Shown here one piece after another: positions 1 through 6,636 of a stretch of DNA of 17,323 nt. Source of the DNA: JBGPMO01 sp041487075. Its GTDB lineage: Bacteria; Patescibacteriota; Minisyncoccia; UBA6257; 1-14-0-10-40-38. Numbering within the stretch: the first letter of the stretch is position 1; each line of letters begins with the position of its first letter. The position numbers and the translations under genes were made by a program. Location of the stretch: NCBI GenBank assembly GCA_041487075.1, contig JBGPMO010000005.1, forward strand, positions 1 through 17,323. Direction: 5' to 3'. The notes under the pieces are model-generated. The model had not been told where the DNA came from and ran no database searches. It saw only the letters and a program-made list of their open reading frames with translations.

Positions 1-182
1 ATAGTTCCCTCGTACGGAGCAATGCCGAGAAGCGTTTTTAATAATATGGTTTTCCCGGCACCGTTCGGCCCCACAACCGCCGTTACCTCCCCTCGCTTTA
101 TCTCAAACGTGATGCCGTGAAGAATAACCGAGTTGCCGAGAGTGACGGAAAGATTTGAAACTTGTAATATCGGTGTTTCCAT
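1..182 (-). CDS. ABC transporter ATP-binding protein (N-terminal part)
   Basis: The minus-strand frame opens with ATG at 182 and runs off the left edge, so only about the first 60 residues are present. They begin METPILQVSNLSV and contain the Walker A motif GPNGAGKT at about residues 38-45, preceded by a family-typical strand (RGEVTAVVGPNGAGKT). This is the nucleotide-binding subunit of an ABC transporter, a cytoplasmic ATPase that pairs with a membrane permease. The opening resembles metal-type (Zn/Mn, ZnuC-like) ATPases, but the Q-loop, signature and Walker B regions lie outside the window, so the substrate cannot be assigned. The gene is divergent from the sigma-factor gene at 333; the 150-bp gap holds candidate promoters for both. 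Confidence 0.88.
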   Translation of the reverse strand, partial: METPILQVSNLSVTLGNSVILHGITFEIKRGEVTAVVGPNGAGKTILLKTLLGIAPYEGT

Positions 183-212
183 ATAAGGTAGTAAAAATAT
201 GAGAAATAATTC

Positions 213-240
213 ACTATACTTCTATCAGAAGCTGTCGGAA
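213..240 (-). promoter_or_regulatory. Candidate sigma-70-type promoter for the ABC ATPase gene
   Basis: On the minus strand TTCCGA (235-240) and TATAGT (213-218) are separated by 16 bp, followed by a leader of about 25 nt to the ATG at 182. The -10 is 5/6 and the -35 4/6 to consensus. Found by eye only. Confidence 0.4.
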
Positions 241-273
241 TTCTCTTGTCTGGTATAAGCCATAAATCGCTAC

Positions 274-279
274 TATAAT
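274..279 (+). promoter_or_regulatory. Candidate -10 box for the sigma-factor cassette
   Basis: A perfect TATAAT stands 53 bp upstream of the sigma-factor ATG. No convincing -35 lies at the usual distance. A second weaker box, TATATT at 310-315, would give a leader of about 11 nt. No Shine-Dalgarno sequence precedes the ATG at 333. Confidence 0.35.
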
Positions 280-332
280 AGCACCCAGCCGCAATAATCC
301 CAAGTAACTTATATATTCCCCATTCGTTCTCT

Positions 333-881
333 ATGATAGAAGGTGAAGAACAACTGATTGAACGCGCCCGGCACGGAGATAAATCGTGCTTTTCCGCGCT
401 CTATGACTATTATCTTCCCCCGATTTATCGGTTCATCTACATGAAGGTAACCCATCGCGAAGAGGCCGAAGACTTGAGTCATGAGGTCTTCCTTTCTGCT
501 TGGCAAAACCTGACCCGTTATGAAGCGCAAGGATTTCCTTTTGGAAGCTGGCTCTACCAAATTGCAAGGAATAAAGTCATTGACTATTACCGGGTAAAAA
601 AGCCAAATGTCAGTCTCGAGCACTTTGACGCAGATCTTATCAAAGCAGAATTCACCATCGAGGCAAAAGCGGATACCGCACTCACCCTTGAAGGAGTGCG
701 TGGGGCCATGAAGCAGCTTACCCCTGATCAGCAAGATGTTCTCCTGATGAAATTTATGGAAGATCTTTCGCACCGCGACATCGCGCTCATCATGGGGAAA
801 AGTGAAGGGGCAGTGCGCCTCATCCAGCACCGCGCCCTCCAGGAGCTAAAAAAGACATTACGAACAGGAGAAATCGCATAA
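333..881 (+). CDS. ECF-type RNA polymerase sigma factor
   Basis: The 182-residue protein has the two-domain layout of group 4 (extracytoplasmic function) sigma-70 factors. Region 2 is at about residues 18-85, including the DYYLPPIYRFIY helix, the core-binding stretch EEAEDLSHEVFLSAWQNL, and a YQIARNKVIDYYR segment that contacts the -10. Region 4 is at about 125-178, with LTPDQQDVLLMKFMEDLSHRDIA and a helix-turn-helix ending in GKSEGAVRLIQHRALQELK. Such factors redirect RNA polymerase to a small regulon, usually under control of a membrane anti-sigma factor. The next gene, 3 bp downstream, encodes a one-pass membrane protein and is the natural candidate partner. The start is the first ATG of the frame; no ribosome-binding site is evident. 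Confidence 0.93.
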   Translation: MIEGEEQLIERARHGDKSCFSALYDYYLPPIYRFIYMKVTHREEAEDLSHEVFLSAWQNLTRYEAQGFPFGSWLYQIARNKVIDYYRVKKPNVSLEHFDADLIKAEFTIEAKADTALTLEGVRGAMKQLTPDQQDVLLMKFMEDLSHRDIALIMGKSEGAVRLIQHRALQELKKTLRTGEIA

Positions 882-884
882 CCT

Positions 885-1310
885 ATGGAAGATAAACTTA
901 TTTCCATTCTCAAAACCGGACGCTCTATCGAGCCCTCGAGAGCATTTCAAGAACGTTCGCGGCGCGCGCTTTTTGCGATTCCCTCTCCGCAGCGCACATC
1001 AGAATCGTTTTGGCATATTATCGTACGCTATACGACGGCAAAGAATACGCGTCTCGGCTTTGCGCTTGCCCTTGCTACTATTTTAGTCATGATGGCCATC
1101 AATAATGGCATAAGCCGATGGAATGCCGCAGGAAATAGTGCAAACCAAGAGCTTCTTTTAGAGGCAAAGAACATTGAATTTAAAATCCAGCTTGAATCCG
1201 CGAATTATTTCGCAGATTCAGCAGATGAAGTCACGGCTCTATTGGGAGAAATTAAAAAACCCCCGAAGGGACAATCAACTGATGGGCTTTTAAATAAAGT
1301 TCTCTTTTAA
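885..1310 (+). CDS. One-pass membrane protein, candidate anti-sigma factor
   Basis: This 141-residue protein is not recognised as a named family. It has a charged, cytoplasmic-looking N-terminal part of about 55 residues, one hydrophobic segment at about residues 57-72 (LGFALALATILVMMAI), and a C-terminal part of about 65 residues rich in Ala, Glu and Asn that would be outside the cell. This matches the shape of membrane anti-sigma factors: a short inner domain, a helix and an outer sensor. There is no visible zinc-binding HxxxCxxC motif of the ZAS type. The gene starts 3 bp after the sigma-factor stop; an AGGAG at 866-870 is 14 nt upstream of the ATG, rather far for a Shine-Dalgarno site. 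The anti-sigma role is inferred from position and topology only. Confidence 0.75.
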   Translation: MEDKLISILKTGRSIEPSRAFQERSRRALFAIPSPQRTSESFWHIIVRYTTAKNTRLGFALALATILVMMAINNGISRWNAAGNSANQELLLEAKNIEFKIQLESANYFADSADEVTALLGEIKKPPKGQSTDGLLNKVLF

Positions 1311-1322
1311 AGAAAAGGCGTT

Positions 1323-2189
1323 ATGACTTCTTTTATTAAATCATCAGTTATTGCGGCGCTCTTCGTTGCGTTTACCTTCTTTTTCCCGGGGAGTTTCCTT
1401 CACGCACAATCAGATGCGGTGAAAGAAGCGCGGCAAGAAGTTATCGCGAGTATCAATCGCTTGAATGACCTCGAAAATGCGAACCTCGACCCCGCAACAA
1501 AGATAGCCCAGGAAACGGAATTGAAACGAATCGCCCTCCAAAATATCCTGACCCTCACCACGCTTGAAACAAAAGATGTCTCTCTCAAACTCAATGCGCT
1601 CCCCCACTCGAATAATGAAAAAATAAATGCACTTCGCTCTATTTTTGGAGCCAGCATTGATTCATACTTCGCCTATCTCGACGCTGCAAAGACTTCTCTT
1701 GCGGAACAAGCAGGACTCGATGCAATACAATCCTTTGCCGGAGATCTTAAAACCTGGAGAGAAGCCGTCTATAACACGAACATGAACCGAGTTGTGATCT
1801 TTACGCTCGTACTCCAAAATCAGGAAACTCTTCGGATTACTGATCTTCGTCTCGAAAAAATAGATGCGGCTCTTAAACAAGCAATTGCATCTCAACTGAA
1901 AACCGAACCAGCACTGGCACTTTTCCTTCAAGCAAAAGCAAACCTCCAAACCGCGCATACCATCAATGATTCCGCTCTGGCGCAAATTCTTGCCTATCTT
2001 CCTAATCAGCCGACTGCTCCACTCACTGAAAGCAATGCAACCGCAACGATCACGAATGGACTCGATGGCGCTCTGCCGCCAAAAATCGCACCGCCCGATC
2101 CCCGCAAACTGGTAGCGGCATCAGTGCAAGAAATCGCATCTGCCTACGATAAATTCATCAAAATATCCGATATCCTGAAGAAGCTCTAG
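1323..2189 (+). CDS. Secreted, mostly helical protein of unknown function
   Basis: The 288-residue product starts with a clear signal peptide: Lys near the N-terminus, a hydrophobic core (VIAALFVAFTFFFPGSF) and a likely cleavage site after LHAQ at about residue 29. The rest is rich in Ala, Leu, Lys, Glu and Gln with few Gly or Pro up to about residue 225, indicating long helices. A Pro/Thr-rich patch follows at about 226-256, then a final helix. No catalytic motif is visible. It lies 12 bp after the membrane-protein gene and ends 1 bp before a strong terminator, so it is the last gene of the sigma cassette. In related bacteria sigma-factor genes are often followed by exported helical proteins of unknown function; assignment to one such family would need a profile search. 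An AAAAGG stretch just before the ATG may serve as ribosome-binding site. Confidence 0.8.
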   Translation: MTSFIKSSVIAALFVAFTFFFPGSFLHAQSDAVKEARQEVIASINRLNDLENANLDPATKIAQETELKRIALQNILTLTTLETKDVSLKLNALPHSNNEKINALRSIFGASIDSYFAYLDAAKTSLAEQAGLDAIQSFAGDLKTWREAVYNTNMNRVVIFTLVLQNQETLRITDLRLEKIDAALKQAIASQLKTEPALALFLQAKANLQTAHTINDSALAQILAYLPNQPTAPLTESNATATITNGLDGALPPKIAPPDPRKLVAASVQEIASAYDKFIKISDILKKL

Positions 2190-2226
2190 CAGAAAAACCC
2201 CCGACAGCAGGTCGGGGGTTTTTCTG
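2190..2226. terminator. Bidirectional intrinsic terminator
   Basis: A perfect 16-bp stem (2190-2205 with 2211-2226) closes a 5-nt loop AGCAG. The core is CCCCCGAC/GTCGGGGG flanked by A5 and T5, so each strand gives a G/C stem followed by a U-run. It separates the plus-strand sigma cassette from the convergent HU gene. Confidence 0.93.
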
Positions 2227-2242
2227 TAAAACGTTATTGTAT

Positions 2243-2536
2243 TTACTTTACCGCCTCTTTTAAAAGCTTGCCTGCGCGGAATTTTGGCTTCACCATTGCT
2301 GGCTTTGCGGCAATCATAATCTCTGCGCCCGTCATCGGATTCCTGCCCTTTCGTGCCGCACGCGCTGGCGCACGGGCAACGCGGAACGTACCGAAACCAG
2401 TGATTGCCACGTCTTCGCCACGGCCCATCGTCTTCATAATCGTATCGAACATTGCATCTACCGCCTCTTGAGCCTGTTTTTTAGTCTCAATGTTTGCGGC
2501 TTTCATAACCGCATCTACCAATCCGTCTTTTTTCAT
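2243..2536 (-). CDS. HU/IHF-family DNA-binding protein
   Basis: The 97-residue product is a full-length member of the bacterial histone-like family, whose members form dimers that bend and compact DNA. The helical N-terminal half (MKKDGLVDAVMKAANI to about residue 38) forms the dimer body. The family signature runs from GFGTF (residues 47-51) to RNPMTG (65-70), where the Pro at the tip of the beta-arm intercalates between base pairs. The C-terminus ends PKFRAGKLLKEAVK, as in HU. The arm contains an unusual Ala/Arg-rich run (RVARAPARAARKGRNP). HU and IHF subunits cannot be told apart safely here, so no symbol is given. The gene lies downstream of rny on the same strand but has its own candidate promoter. 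Confidence 0.95.
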   Translation of the reverse strand: MKKDGLVDAVMKAANIETKKQAQEAVDAMFDTIMKTMGRGEDVAITGFGTFRVARAPARAARKGRNPMTGAEIMIAAKPAMVKPKFRAGKLLKEAVK

Positions 2537-2586
2537 AAAAATATTCAGGATATATCGCTCGACCTTTTACCCTCAACCTTCAATCT

Positions 2587-2615
2587 AGTATAGCAAATCA
2601 TGGGCACCGCGCCAA
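2587..2615 (-). promoter_or_regulatory. Candidate promoter for the HU-family gene
   Basis: On the minus strand TTGGCG (2610-2615) and TATACT (2587-2592) are 17 bp apart. The predicted start of transcription is near 2580, giving a leader of about 44 nt. No good Shine-Dalgarno site precedes the ATG at 2536. Confidence 0.5.
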
Positions 2616-2639
2616 CTGCGGGTATGTTATCTCGCATAT

Positions 2640-2705
2640 CAGGTAGTAGAAACTCGACTATGAGCACGCCTAGCCGCTTCGCGGCAGTCGAGTTTTCACT
2701 ACCTG
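2640..2705. repeat. Long inverted repeat overlapping the rny stop codon
   Basis: Arms 2640-2659 and 2686-2705 are complementary at 18 of 20 positions (core CAGGTAGT and AAACTCGACT). The 26-nt loop contains a second small hairpin, GCCGC-TTC-GCGGC at 2673-2685. The rny stop codon (2699-2701) lies inside the right arm. On the rny strand the hairpin is followed by GATATGCGAG, not a U-run, so it is not a classical intrinsic terminator. It may protect or define the rny mRNA 3' end. Confidence 0.7.
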
Positions 2706-4222
2706 GCATATTCCACCGCTCGCATCTCTCGAATCACGTTTACTTTAATCTCGCCGGGATACTTCATTTCGGATTGGATTTTAGCTGCAATATTCTTTGC
2801 CATTTGGAGCGCCGCGAAATCATCTACCTTCTCTGGCACCACAAATACCCGAATCTCTCGGCCTGCAGAAAGCGCATATGAGTTCTTCACTCCCTCAAAG
2901 CTGTTCACGATCTTTTCCAACTCGCCAAGCCGTTTCAAGTAGTTTTCCACGGTATCGCGACGGGCTCCGGGCCGAGCCGCAGAGAGCACATCAGCCGCAG
3001 TCACAATAAATGATTCAGGGGTAGAAAACGGATATTCTTCGTGGTGAGATTCCATGGCGCGGATCACGGGCTCGGCAATGCCATACTTTTTTAAAAGTTT
3101 CCTGCCAAGATCCACATGAGTTCCTTCGACCTCATGACTGATCGCCTTGCCGATATCATGGAGAAGGGCTCCTTTCTTCGCCACCTCGACATTCGCACCG
3201 AGTTCAGCAGCCATCATGGCAGAGATATGCGCCATCTCAACCGAGTGGATAAGCACGTTCTGTCCGTAACTGGTCCGGAAATGTAATCGCCCTAAGAGCT
3301 GGAGAATTTCTTTCGGGAGATCATAAACGCCGACTTCCTGCGCCGCCTGCTCTCCAATCGTGAACATCCGCTTTGTGAGTTCTGTTTTCGCTTCCTCAAC
3401 TTTTTCTTCAATCTTCGCCGGCTGAATCCGTCCGTCTTTAATCAATTTTTCCATCGCGAGGCGGGCTATTTCGCGCCGCAGCGGGTCGAACGAAGAAAAC
3501 ACAATAGTATCCGGCGTCTCATCTACAATAACTTCGACTCCGGTCAACCGCTCAAGCGTGCGGATATTCCGTCCTTCACGGCCGATGATTTTCCCTTTTA
3601 ATTCTTCATTGGGAATGGTGAACGAAGTTGTCGTCAGATCGGCAACATGGGAACGAGCATACCGGTGAAGGGTGGCGGTAATAATTTCGAGAGCTTTCTT
3701 TTCAAGAATATCCTCTCGTTCGTGTTCAAGGCGATGCAGGGCATGCGAAATATCCTGCCGGTGTTCAGCTTCTACTTTTGCCATGAGCTCGGCTTTTGCG
3801 GCGTCAACGGAAATGCCGGAAACGCGTTCTAATTCTGTCCGCGCCTTCTGCTGAAGCTCAACGGCTTCATTGCGAAGCGTATGCAGTTTCCCCGCTTCAT
3901 CTTTTAATTGCGTTTCGCGCCCTTGGAATTCCCGCGTCTCGCGCTCAAACAATTCTTCTCGTTTTAAGAGCCGATCCTCAACTCGATCCAGCTGCTGCTT
4001 ACGCTCACGCTCCTCACGCTTCGCTTCCTCAAGAAGGAGTGCGCCCTTGTCTTTCGCCTCAACAATAATGGCCTTTGCCTCGGTTTCCGCCTTTTCTACC
4101 TGAAACTTAAGCTTTTGTTCGAGTGAACTCGCCTTACCCGCGGCGATAAATCGGCGCAGCACATACCCGGCTAAAATACCCGCAAGAAGAAGCCCAACGG
4201 CAAGGAAGGGATTTTGCAACAT
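2699..4222 (-). CDS. rny: Ribonuclease Y
   Basis: The 507-residue protein matches RNase Y, the membrane-anchored endoribonuclease that starts mRNA decay, in length and domain order. An N-terminal transmembrane helix (about 5-24, FLAVGLLLAGILAGYVLRRF) is followed by a long, highly charged coiled coil (about 32-190). A KH RNA-binding domain (about 200-265) contains the GREGRN loop at 214-219. The HD metal-dependent nuclease domain has its His-Asp pair at 355-356 (GALLHDIGKA) and a second ligand region ESHHEE at 391-396. The C-terminal part ends PGEIKVNVIREMRAVEYAR, typical of the family. The ATG at 4222 lacks a Shine-Dalgarno site. RNase J is encoded elsewhere in this window, so both main Gram-positive-type decay enzymes are present. 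Confidence 0.97.
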   Translation of the reverse strand: MLQNPFLAVGLLLAGILAGYVLRRFIAAGKASSLEQKLKFQVEKAETEAKAIIVEAKDKGALLLEEAKREERERKQQLDRVEDRLLKREELFERETREFQGRETQLKDEAGKLHTLRNEAVELQQKARTELERVSGISVDAAKAELMAKVEAEHRQDISHALHRLEHEREDILEKKALEIITATLHRYARSHVADLTTTSFTIPNEELKGKIIGREGRNIRTLERLTGVEVIVDETPDTIVFSSFDPLRREIARLAMEKLIKDGRIQPAKIEEKVEEAKTELTKRMFTIGEQAAQEVGVYDLPKEILQLLGRLHFRTSYGQNVLIHSVEMAHISAMMAAELGANVEVAKKGALLHDIGKAISHEVEGTHVDLGRKLLKKYGIAEPVIRAMESHHEEYPFSTPESFIVTAADVLSAARPGARRDTVENYLKRLGELEKIVNSFEGVKNSYALSAGREIRVFVVPEKVDDFAALQMAKNIAAKIQSEMKYPGEIKVNVIREMRAVEYAR

Positions 4223-4393
4223 AAAGAGGTGCTATCCCTACATTCTTCACATACGTGAATTTTCTAGGGAATAAATTAATTTGTAATAAAGGCAAATACT
4301 GGTTCATAAAGAAAGATACTATTATTGTAGAAGGATGGTCACCTAATGGTCAACCCCCGCATTATAGAAACAACCGGTCTGCAAGGTGCGGAG

Positions 4394-4421
4394 TGACGAA
4401 AAATATCTTCTCTCCTATACT
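4394..4421 (+). promoter_or_regulatory. Candidate promoter giving a leaderless gpmI mRNA
   Basis: TGACGA (4394-4399) and TATACT (4416-4421) are spaced 16 bp apart. Counting 7 bp from the end of the -10 puts transcription start at 4428, the A of the gpmI ATG. The rest of the 205-bp rny-gpmI gap shows only a small palindrome, TTCACATACGTGAA at 4246-4259, and AT-rich sequence. Confidence 0.45.
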
Positions 4422-4427
4422 AAAGAC

Positions 4428-5984
4428 ATGCAACAGCGCGTTGTTCTCCTTGTTCTTGATGGTTGGGGCATCGGCGGGTACGATTACACAAATCCGCTTT
4501 TTGTCGCAAAACCAAAACATATTGAAGCAATCAAAGCCCGCTACTTGAGCGGCGCACTCCAATCGTCAGGCATCGCCGTAGGGCTTCCGTGGGACGAAGA
4601 TGGCAATAGCGAGGTGGGGCACCTTACAATCGGTGCAGGAAAAGTTCTTTACCAGCATTACCCGCGCATTACCCTCGCCATTCGTGACAACTCATTTTTC
4701 AAAAACGGTGCGCTCATAAGCGCCTGCGAACACGCGAAACAATCAAAAGGATCTCTCCACCTCGCCGGCCTGTTAACCGAAGGGAATGTGCATGCCTCTC
4801 TCGAACATATCAAAGCCCTGCTTCGGCTTGCGAAAGAGAATGGCATAACCAACCTCCGCCTCCATCTGTTTGCCGATGGCAAAGACAGCGCTCCCCAATC
4901 TCTCCGAAAGCTCCTCGGACAAATCCGCGGCTTTATAAAAGAAATAGGTATAGGAACAATCGAAAGTCTTTCGGGAAGATTCTATGCGCTCGACCGAGAC
5001 GAGCACTGGGTGTATATCGAAAAAACATATCGCGCAATGACAGGCGGAGGGCCTATACTGAATGACCCAGAAACACATATCCAAGAAACGTATGCTAAGA
5101 ACTTAGGGGATGAATTCATCGAACCTTTTTCCGTAGGACCGGAGCCGCACCTGGTTCAAGACGGAGATGCGCTCATCTTTTTCGACTTCCGCGAGGACAG
5201 TATCCAAGAGCTCGCGAGTGCTTTTATTCTGAAAACATTCGATAAATTCCGCGTCGAGCCGTTCTCGAATCTCGCGGTGGTCACGATGACGAATTATTCT
5301 TCAAAATTCGAGGTACCCGTCGCATTCCCGCCCGAACGCATCGATGAGCCGCTCGGTAAAGTGCTCGCCGACCACGGCGCGCTCCAGCTCCGCGTTGCTG
5401 AAACCGAAAGATATGCCCACGTTACTTTTTTCTTTAATGGCTATCGGGAAAAACCGTTCTCCAACGAATATCGTGTCTTAATCCCGTCGCGGAACGTCGC
5501 TAGCCATGATCTCTCCCCGGAAATGATGGTGCACGAGGTTGCGGCTCGTGTGATAGAAGGCGTGGAGGAAGGCGGTTTTAATTTTATCCTTACTAATTTC
5601 GCGAATGCGGATATCATCGCTCACACGGGCAACTTCGATGCAGCGCTCCAGGCCATTGCCGCCGTTGACGCCGAGATCGGAAGAATAACCGAGGCATGTC
5701 TTGCGAAAAACACCGCACTCATCATTACGTCAGACCACGGCCACATCGAAACCATGATCGATCGCTTCACGGGCCTTCCCCGGACCACGCACAATACGGC
5801 CCTCGTCCCCTTCTACCTCATCGGAAAAAATTTTGAACGGCAGAAAAATGAGGAAACTATTGCCTGGGTCGAAAAAGAAGCCATTGGCATCTTGGCTGAT
5901 GTGGCGCCCACCGTGCTTGAGCTTCTCGGTTTCCCAAAGCCGCTGGAGATGACCGGGCAGAGCCTACTCCGCACGCTTCGCTGA
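4428..5984 (+). CDS. gpmI: 2,3-bisphosphoglycerate-independent phosphoglycerate mutase
   Basis: The enzyme interconverts 3- and 2-phosphoglycerate in glycolysis through a phosphoserine intermediate and two metal ions. The ATG at 4428 gives 518 residues, normal for the family, and begins MQQRVVLLVLDGWGIG; an in-frame ATG at 4386 only adds 14 unrelated residues. Metal ligands and nucleophile are present: Asp11 (LDGWG), Ser61 (GNSEVGH), Asp395 and His399 (ADIIAHTGN), Asp436 and His437 (SDHGH) and His455 (RTTHNT). Substrate-pocket residues are less standard: ADGKD instead of DGRD, FREDS instead of FRPDR, and AETERY instead of AETEKY (see findings). The gene heads a tight cluster with a small membrane-protein gene 1 bp downstream. 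Identification is firm; specificity may be altered. Confidence 0.95.
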   Translation: MQQRVVLLVLDGWGIGGYDYTNPLFVAKPKHIEAIKARYLSGALQSSGIAVGLPWDEDGNSEVGHLTIGAGKVLYQHYPRITLAIRDNSFFKNGALISACEHAKQSKGSLHLAGLLTEGNVHASLEHIKALLRLAKENGITNLRLHLFADGKDSAPQSLRKLLGQIRGFIKEIGIGTIESLSGRFYALDRDEHWVYIEKTYRAMTGGGPILNDPETHIQETYAKNLGDEFIEPFSVGPEPHLVQDGDALIFFDFREDSIQELASAFILKTFDKFRVEPFSNLAVVTMTNYSSKFEVPVAFPPERIDEPLGKVLADHGALQLRVAETERYAHVTFFFNGYREKPFSNEYRVLIPSRNVASHDLSPEMMVHEVAARVIEGVEEGGFNFILTNFANADIIAHTGNFDAALQAIAAVDAEIGRITEACLAKNTALIITSDHGHIETMIDRFTGLPRTTHNTALVPFYLIGKNFERQKNEETIAWVEKEAIGILADVAPTVLELLGFPKPLEMTGQSLLRTLR

Positions 5985-5985
5985 T

Positions 5986-6351
5986 ATGCGCCTCATCATT
6001 CGCTTTATTATCACCTTCCTTGCCAATCTGCTTGCCCTCATTCTTGCGGCACGCTTGTTAGAAGGTTTTTCCGTCACCCCTGCGGCCGAGAGTTTTTTCG
6101 TTGTTGCACTTCTGCTTACGATAACCAACTTCTTTCTCCGCCCGATCCTCAAATTTTTTCTGGCACCGCTTATCTTTCTGACGCTTGGACTCTTCAGTAT
6201 CATAGTAAACGCATCGCTCCTCCTACTCGTTGACAAATTCTCCGACCAACTTACAATAAGCGGACTGGGGACGCTTCTTGCCGCAACCATCGTGATTGCG
6301 ATCGTAAACGGCATTATCCACGCGCTTACCCATCCTTTTATCGCTCCGTAA
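5986..6351 (+). CDS. Small four-helix membrane protein (YvlD / phage-holin-4-like)
   Basis: The 121-residue protein is almost entirely hydrophobic, with about four membrane segments: residues 3-25, 33-52, 54-80 and 94-114. The pattern of Arg-rich start, LAARLLEGF, NFFLRPILKFFLAPLIFLTLGLFSIIVNASLLLLVDKF, then a Gly-rich turn, is typical of the YvlD/DUF-type 'phage holin family 4' proteins. Despite that name these are common chromosomal proteins, and nothing here suggests a prophage. The molecular role is unknown. Its ATG is 1 bp after the gpmI stop and no ribosome-binding site is seen, suggesting translational coupling. The final His-Pro-Phe stretch is also family-typical. Confidence 0.85.
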   Translation: MRLIIRFIITFLANLLALILAARLLEGFSVTPAAESFFVVALLLTITNFFLRPILKFFLAPLIFLTLGLFSIIVNASLLLLVDKFSDQLTISGLGTLLAATIVIAIVNGIIHALTHPFIAP

Positions 6352-6354
6352 CCA

Positions 6355-6360
6355 TATAAT
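6355..6360 (+). promoter_or_regulatory. Candidate -10 box for secG
   Basis: A perfect TATAAT ends 4 bp before the secG ATG. If used, transcription would start at or just inside the start codon, giving a leaderless message. The -35 region is weak, so secG may instead be read through from gpmI. Confidence 0.35.
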
Positions 6361-6364
6361 CCCT

Positions 6365-6577
6365 ATGTCAGTACTCACCATCATCCAGATGATTGTCGCC
6401 CTAGCGCTCATTACTCTTATCCTCATTCAAGAGCGTTCTTCGGGCACGTCCGGCCTTTTTGGAGGCGGCGAAGGAGGCTTCTACCAAGCCCGTCGCGGCA
6501 TCGAAAAGACTATTTTTATCGCCACGATTGTTTTGCTCGCTATTTTTGCCGCGCTCTCGCTCACTAATCTGCTCTAG
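6365..6577 (+). CDS. secG: Preprotein translocase subunit SecG
   Basis: At 70 residues this is the usual size for SecG, the small partner of the SecYE protein-export channel in the inner membrane. It has two membrane helices (about 2-22 and 48-68) joined by a cytoplasmic Gly/Ser-rich loop. The diagnostic stretch is LILIQERSSGTSGLFGGGEGGFYQARRGIEK, matching the family pattern of LIQ, SGLFG and the region before helix 2. It follows the small membrane-protein gene by 13 bp on the same strand. The next gene encodes an exported, membrane-anchored protein that would be a Sec substrate. Confidence 0.95.
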   Translation: MSVLTIIQMIVALALITLILIQERSSGTSGLFGGGEGGFYQARRGIEKTIFIATIVLLAIFAALSLTNLL

Positions 6578-6597
6578 TTCAAGATTCCTCTCCTTAG

Positions 6598-6618
6598 GTT
6601 ATTTGTTATAAGTTATAA
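6598..6618 (+). repeat. Heptanucleotide array upstream of the solute-binding protein gene
   Basis: Three tandem 7-bp units, GTTATTT, GTTATAA and GTTATAA, end 18 bp before the ATG at 6637. The last unit overlaps the best -10 box (TATAAA, 6614-6619). Confidence 0.6.
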
Positions 6619-6619
6619 A
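6614..6619 (+). promoter_or_regulatory. Candidate -10 box for the solute-binding protein gene
   Basis: TATAAA at 6614-6619 would start transcription near 6626, leaving an approximately 11-nt leader without a Shine-Dalgarno site. No clear -35 is visible. Confidence 0.35.
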
Positions 6620-6636
6620 TTGAGTCTTATCTCCAG

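Noticed and set aside
2640..2705. Classical intrinsic terminator for rny
   Set aside because: The stem is long but no U-run follows it on the rny strand.
4386..4427. Upstream start for gpmI at 4386
   Set aside because: The extra 14 residues do not resemble the family, and the best promoter -10 lies inside them; MQQRVVLLVLDGWG at 4428 fits the family start.
5986..6351. Prophage holin
   Set aside because: The family name mentions phage holin, but the gene is embedded between gpmI and secG with no phage genes.
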